From positions 2,476,001-2,540,000 of the forward strand of contig NZ_RCHV01000002.1 in the NCBI RefSeq assembly GCF_003665095.1: DNA of 64,000 nucleotides, written 5' to 3'. This stretch comes from Streptomyces sp. Z26. GTDB taxonomy: Bacteria; Actinomycetota; Actinomycetes; Streptomycetales; Streptomycetaceae. This document shows positions 60,995-64,000 of the stretch, piece after piece (positions within the stretch are counted from its first letter, which is position 1; the number at the start of each line of letters is the position of its first letter). The notes under the pieces were generated by a model that worked only from the letters and a program-made list of their open reading frames with translations, made no database searches and was not told the origin of the DNA. The translations under genes and the position numbers were made by a program.

Positions 60995-61439
60995 GCGACA
61001 CGGCGCGGAGGGTACGTACGTCCGCCCGCCGCCATACGTACGCGCTGCGCCCCGACGGAGCCGTATACCTACGCGAGCGCGCGGTCCCGCCCACGCGTAC
61101 GTACCCGCGCACCGCGCGCACAGTGGTGTCGTACGCCCCGTACGTGCGCGGCGGCACCGCGTAGGTATACGGAGTTGCCTCGTTGACGGGCGCGCGCATA
61201 CCGATGTTCCGGTCTTACCGATGCGGCCGGACCACCCACCCGGCAGGCTTGGACCGCCGCCCGGGGGACCGGGCAGACGGGCACCGGCACTGTTGGTCAA
61301 CCCCACGGCTGTCATGGCGAGGCGCCCGCGCTGTCTGCCCTCGGGTGGTGCGCCAGCGGGCCGCTGCCCCGGAGGAGGGGCAGCCGCCTGCCGCGTGCCG
61401 TACGGGCGGTGGCACAGGCGCCGGGCGCGTGGCCGGTGG
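60995..61439. other. Convergent intergenic region with a long-spaced inverted repeat
   Basis: This 445-nt gap separates the 3' ends of the LuxR-type gene and the XRE gene, so promoters of either are not expected. It contains many TACGTA/CGTACG words and a 15-bp inverted repeat (61061-61075 / 61158-61172). I see no convincing gene; a small RNA or a decayed element is possible. Confidence 0.5.
61061..61172. repeat. 112-bp unit bounded by a 15-bp perfect inverted repeat
   Basis: CCGTATACCTACGCG (61061-61075) and its exact reverse complement (61158-61172) bound an 82-nt interior. Each outer flank carries AG next to the repeat, a possible 2-bp target duplication. It could be a MITE-like remnant or a structured RNA. 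Confidence 0.5.
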
Positions 61440-62309
61440 TCAGCCGCGCTCGCCCGGGGAGGCGTTCTCGGACGCCATGTCCTGGGTGCCGATGACGGAG
61501 AGCAGTTCCAGCTGGGCGGCCCCACGGGTGCCGGGCGGCGCCGTGAACCACAGCAGGCGCTGACGCCCGTCCTCGCTGAACAGGCAGTGGCAGTCGACCT
61601 CCACGACCCCCAGCGAGGGGTGCGCGATCCGCTTGTGGTCGCTGCGGCGCAGCCCCACGTCGTGCGTGTCCCACAGGCAGGCGAACTCCTCGCTGCGCCG
61701 CCGCAGTTCGCGGACCATCCCGGCCACCGCGCTGTCACGGCCGCGCCGGGCGGCGACCGCTTGGAGGTCCGCGACGAACACGCGCGAGTGCTGCGGGTGG
61801 TCCTCCGGCGGGTAGAGGCCGCGGGCGGCGGGGTCGGTGAACCAGCGGTGGACGAGGCTCGCCCGGGGGCCGCTCACCGCCGGAGGACGGCCGACGAGCG
61901 CGGTGGCCAGCTCGTTCTGCGCGAGGGTCTCGTGCAGGTCGGTGATCACCTGCGCGGGAGTGGTGTCCAGCCTGTCCAGCAGGCCGAGCAGCGCGGGCTG
62001 CGCGTGCGCGCCGGGGCCGTGCGCCGTGTGCGGCAGCGGCCGGTCGGCCAGGTGGAAGAGGTGGTCGCGCTCGTCGCCGCCGAGGCGCAGCGCGCGGGCG
62101 AGCGCGGCGAGCACCTGCGCGGAGGGCTGGGCGCTGCGGCCGCGTTCCAGCTCCGTGTAGTAGTCCGCGGACAGCCCGGCGAGCTGCGCCACCTCCTCGC
62201 GGCGCAGCCCCGGCACCCGGCGGCGCGGCCCGGTGGGCAGGCCGACGTCGTCCGGGCGTACGCGGTCGCGACGGGTACGGAGGTAGGCGGCGAGCGCGGG
62301 AAGGTCCAC
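61440..62309 (-). CDS. XRE-family regulator, MmyB-like
   Basis: A 289-residue protein. The helix-turn-helix is at about residues 10-60 (LAAYLRTRRDRVRPDDVGLP then PGLRREEVAQLAGLSADYYTELERG), followed by the MmyB-type PAS-like domain (LLGLLDRLDTTPAQV, VHRWFTDPAARGLYP). MmyB binds fatty-acid-like ligands. The GTG at 62309 fits homologues. It is divergent from an SDR gene, a very common pairing in which the regulator represses the dehydrogenase. Confidence 0.9.
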   Translation of the reverse strand: MDLPALAAYLRTRRDRVRPDDVGLPTGPRRRVPGLRREEVAQLAGLSADYYTELERGRSAQPSAQVLAALARALRLGGDERDHLFHLADRPLPHTAHGPGAHAQPALLGLLDRLDTTPAQVITDLHETLAQNELATALVGRPPAVSGPRASLVHRWFTDPAARGLYPPEDHPQHSRVFVADLQAVAARRGRDSAVAGMVRELRRRSEEFACLWDTHDVGLRRSDHKRIAHPSLGVVEVDCHCLFSEDGRQRLLWFTAPPGTRGAAQLELLSVIGTQDMASENASPGERG

Positions 62310-62341
62310 ACCCCCATCGTGGCCCCCGTCGCGGGGCGGAG

Positions 62342-62363
62342 CCAGGGGTTGCCGACCCCCGGG
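62342..62363. promoter_or_regulatory. Candidate operator between XRE and SDR genes
   Basis: AGGGG, seven bases, then CCCC form an interrupted inverted repeat (CCAGGGG...CCCCCGGG). It lies 35-55 nt upstream of the regulator start, in the divergent spacer. MmyB-type regulators often bind such GGG/CCC repeats. The assignment is tentative. Confidence 0.3.
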
Positions 62364-62581
62364 TGGGCGCAGCCGTGGCTGATCCGGCCGCGGCGGTCGA
62401 AGGTGGGTGGGGAGCGGACGACGGGCGGCGGACACCGGCCGCGCACGGGACCGCGGTATCGCGGCCACCGGCGGGGCGACCGTACGGCCTGCCGGTCCGC
62501 GTCCGTCCGTCCGTCCGTCCGCACACGCGGACACGCACCGCCCGAGCACGTACGGGCCCGAGCACGTACAGGAGTGACCCC

Positions 62582-63382
62582 ATGACCGTTCCCGCCCCCA
62601 CCCCCTCCCCTTCCGCCGACAGCCCGCACGATGTCGCGCTCCCCCCGCGCGGGGAGCAGCGGGTCGCCGTCGTCACCGGCGGCTCCCGCGGCATCGGCCG
62701 CCGTACGGTGCTGCGGCTGGCCGAGGACGGCTTCGCCGTCGTGGCCGGTTACGCCGGTAATCGCGAGCTGGCCGAGGACGCCGTCGCGGAGGTCGCCGCC
62801 GCGGGCGGCCGCGCGGTCGCCGTACGGGCCGACGTCGCGGACGAGCGGGCGGTGGCGGAGCTGTTCGGCACCGCCGAGGCGGAGTACGGCGGCGTCGACG
62901 TCGTCGTGAACGCCGCGGGCCGCATGGTGACGACCACCGTCGCGGAGCTGGACCTGGACGACCTCGACGAGCTGCACCGTACGAACATCCGCGGCACGTT
63001 CGTGGTGGCCCGGCAGGCGGCGCGCACGGTGCGCGCGGGTGGCGCGGTCATCACGTTCTCCACGTCCGCGATCGGCCTGGCCATGCCCGGTTACGGCGCG
63101 TACAACGCGAGCAAGGGCGCGGTCGAGGCGCTCACCCTGGTGCTGGCGCGCGAGCTGCGCGGCCGGGACGTCACCGTGAACGCCGTCGCGCCGGGGCCCA
63201 CCGCGACCGACCTGTTCCTCGATGGCAAGGACGAGGCGACCGTGGCCCGGCTGGCCGCGCAGCCGCCGCTGGAGCGGCTCGGCACGCCCGAGGACATCGC
63301 GGAGGTCGTCGCCTTCCTCGCGGGCCCGGCCGGGCACTGGGTCAACGGCCAGGTGCTGCGCGCCAACGGCGGCATCGTCTGA
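62582..63382 (+). CDS. Short-chain dehydrogenase/reductase
   Basis: A 266-residue SDR. The cofactor motif VVTGGSRGIGRRTVL begins near residue 28, NAAG follows, and the Ser-Tyr-Lys triad lies in STSAIGLAMPGYGAYNASKG. The arrangement suits NADPH-dependent reduction of a ketone or quinone. The ATG at 62582 is chosen; about 25 low-complexity residues precede the Rossmann fold. It is probably repressed by the divergent MmyB-like protein. Confidence 0.92.
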   Translation: MTVPAPTPSPSADSPHDVALPPRGEQRVAVVTGGSRGIGRRTVLRLAEDGFAVVAGYAGNRELAEDAVAEVAAAGGRAVAVRADVADERAVAELFGTAEAEYGGVDVVVNAAGRMVTTTVAELDLDDLDELHRTNIRGTFVVARQAARTVRAGGAVITFSTSAIGLAMPGYGAYNASKGAVEALTLVLARELRGRDVTVNAVAPGPTATDLFLDGKDEATVARLAAQPPLERLGTPEDIAEVVAFLAGPAGHWVNGQVLRANGGIV

Positions 63383-63464
63383 GCCTGGCTCCCGAGCCCC
63401 CGGCCCCCACTCCGTACGCGCGCACCCGCGCCCGTATCCGCACCCACACACACGGAGGACATAA

Positions 63465-63680
63465 ATGCCGTTCGCCACTTTCCGCGTCCCCGCGGGCAGC
63501 CTCACCCTGGAGCAGAAGGAACAACTGATCACCCGCACCACCGACCTGTACGCCGAGGTGTACGGGGAACGCGCCCGCGCCACCACCCTGGTGCTCGTCG
63601 AGGAGGTCACCGACGGTGGCTGGGGCATCGGGGGCGAGGTGCTGACCCTCGCCCGTCTGCGGGGAACGCCGGAGGGATGA
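63465..63680 (+). CDS. 4-oxalocrotonate tautomerase-like protein
   Basis: A 71-residue protein with Pro2 right after the initiator Met, the catalytic base of the tautomerase superfamily. It also has the helix TLEQKEQLITRTTDLYAEVYG and the strand TTLVLVEEVTDGGWGIGG. It follows the SDR gene by 82 nt and may work on the same substrate or be co-controlled. Confidence 0.88.
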   Translation: MPFATFRVPAGSLTLEQKEQLITRTTDLYAEVYGERARATTLVLVEEVTDGGWGIGGEVLTLARLRGTPEG

Positions 63681-63732
63681 GGCGCGCGACGCGGAGGGGT
63701 GAGGTGCGGAGCGCGGCAGGAGGGCGTACGGG

Positions 63733-64000
63733 TCAGGCGTCCGTCCACGTACGGCGGTCCCGTGCCGCCGCGTGCACCTCGTCGATCCGCTGCGGGGTGA
63801 GCACGCCCGTCGCGGCGACCAGGGCGGCCAACTGGCGCCTCTCCACGGCCCGCACGTCGAGCAGCGCGGGCTCCACCCGCACCTCCGCCGCGTCCACGAA
63901 GACCAGCAGCGGGGTGACCTCGACGGCGGCGCCGCAAGCGCGGGACAGGGCACGCGCGGCACGGCGGGCGGCGTCGCGGGTGACGCGTACGTAGGGGTGG
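63733..64000 (-). CDS. C-terminal part of a possible NERD-domain (nuclease-related) protein
   Basis: The gene is cut by the window edge; 88 codons plus stop are visible. The frame reads YVRVTRDAARRAARALSR, then VEVTPLLVFVDAAEVRVEPA, and ends in IDEVHAAARDRRTWTDA. Codon bias clearly favours this frame over its neighbours. The pattern of a hydrophobic strand LLVFVDAA followed by a helix and a terminal RRTW resembles NERD-domain proteins of streptomycetes. The assignment is tentative. Confidence 0.5.
   Translation of the reverse strand, partial: HPYVRVTRDAARRAARALSRACGAAVEVTPLLVFVDAAEVRVEPALLDVRAVERRQLAALVAATGVLTPQRIDEVHAAARDRRTWTDA

Overview
The window is high-GC chromosomal DNA from an actinomycete, almost certainly a Streptomyces. 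Support comes from the strong G/C bias at third codon positions, the paralogue families (HATPase / XRE-DUF5753 / DUF397 / DUF574 methyltransferase, NB-ARC-LuxR regulators), HrdD, SepX and a pSAM2-type integrative element. No similarity search was available, so every name rests on motifs and remembered family features.

Layout. (1) 1-8292: the right part of an actinomycete integrative and conjugative element (AICE). It holds a zinc-finger protein, an HATPase, a Nudix protein (Pif-like), a KorSA-like GntR repressor with HutC-type operators, an FtsK/TraB transfer ATPase, two Spd-like membrane proteins, a RepSA-type initiator, Xis and a tyrosine integrase. It abuts tRNA-Ala(CGC); the distal att site lies outside the window. 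(2) 8293-14000, all on the minus strand: galU, glp (moeA-like), moaC, mog, an RimJ-type acetyltransferase and sepX/glpR. (3) 14038-23561: formyl-THF cyclo-ligase, penicillin-acylase-family hydrolase, CPA-type antiporter, FmdB-like zinc ribbon preceded by a CIRCE-like element, MTA phosphorylase, SAF-like protein, mscL and a P1 peptidase. (4) 23573-28673: the fruR-fruK-fruA operon, then hrdD with an exact SigR-type promoter. (5) 29118-39827: an AlkZ-like winged-helix protein, TetR plus DHA2-type MFS pump, a WrbA-like quinone reductase, a CoA-disulfide-reductase-like flavoprotein, a methyltransferase, an S4 RNA-binding protein, VanZ and a secreted GH3 hydrolase.

(6) 40192-42520: an orphan deoxysugar pair, an Gfo/Idh/MocA ketoreductase overlapping an Fe-S/PLP 3-dehydrase with the complete E1-type cysteine motif. 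tRNA-Arg(CCU) and a cold-shock-like protein follow. (7) 43722-50434: the most interesting region. A 61-residue double-glycine peptide with a cysteine-free, net-negative 38-residue core is followed by a complete NHLM/NHLP export machine: an HlyD-like adaptor, a C39-peptidase ABC exporter and a second ABC subunit. No lanthionine, cyclodehydratase or radical-SAM maturase lies nearby.

(8) 50553-64000: divergent TetR/DUF418, an acyl-CoA synthetase, an HATPase / XRE / DUF397 / DUF574 group, two colliding pseudogenes (a quinone oxidoreductase and a LysR), an NB-ARC-LuxR regulator, a MmyB-type XRE divergent from an SDR, a tautomerase, and the C-terminus of a possible NERD-domain protein at the right edge.

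Two sequence-level signals cut across genes. The 12-bp palindrome CCGCGCGCGCGG occurs at least eleven times, and CGTACG is common in all three codon phases.
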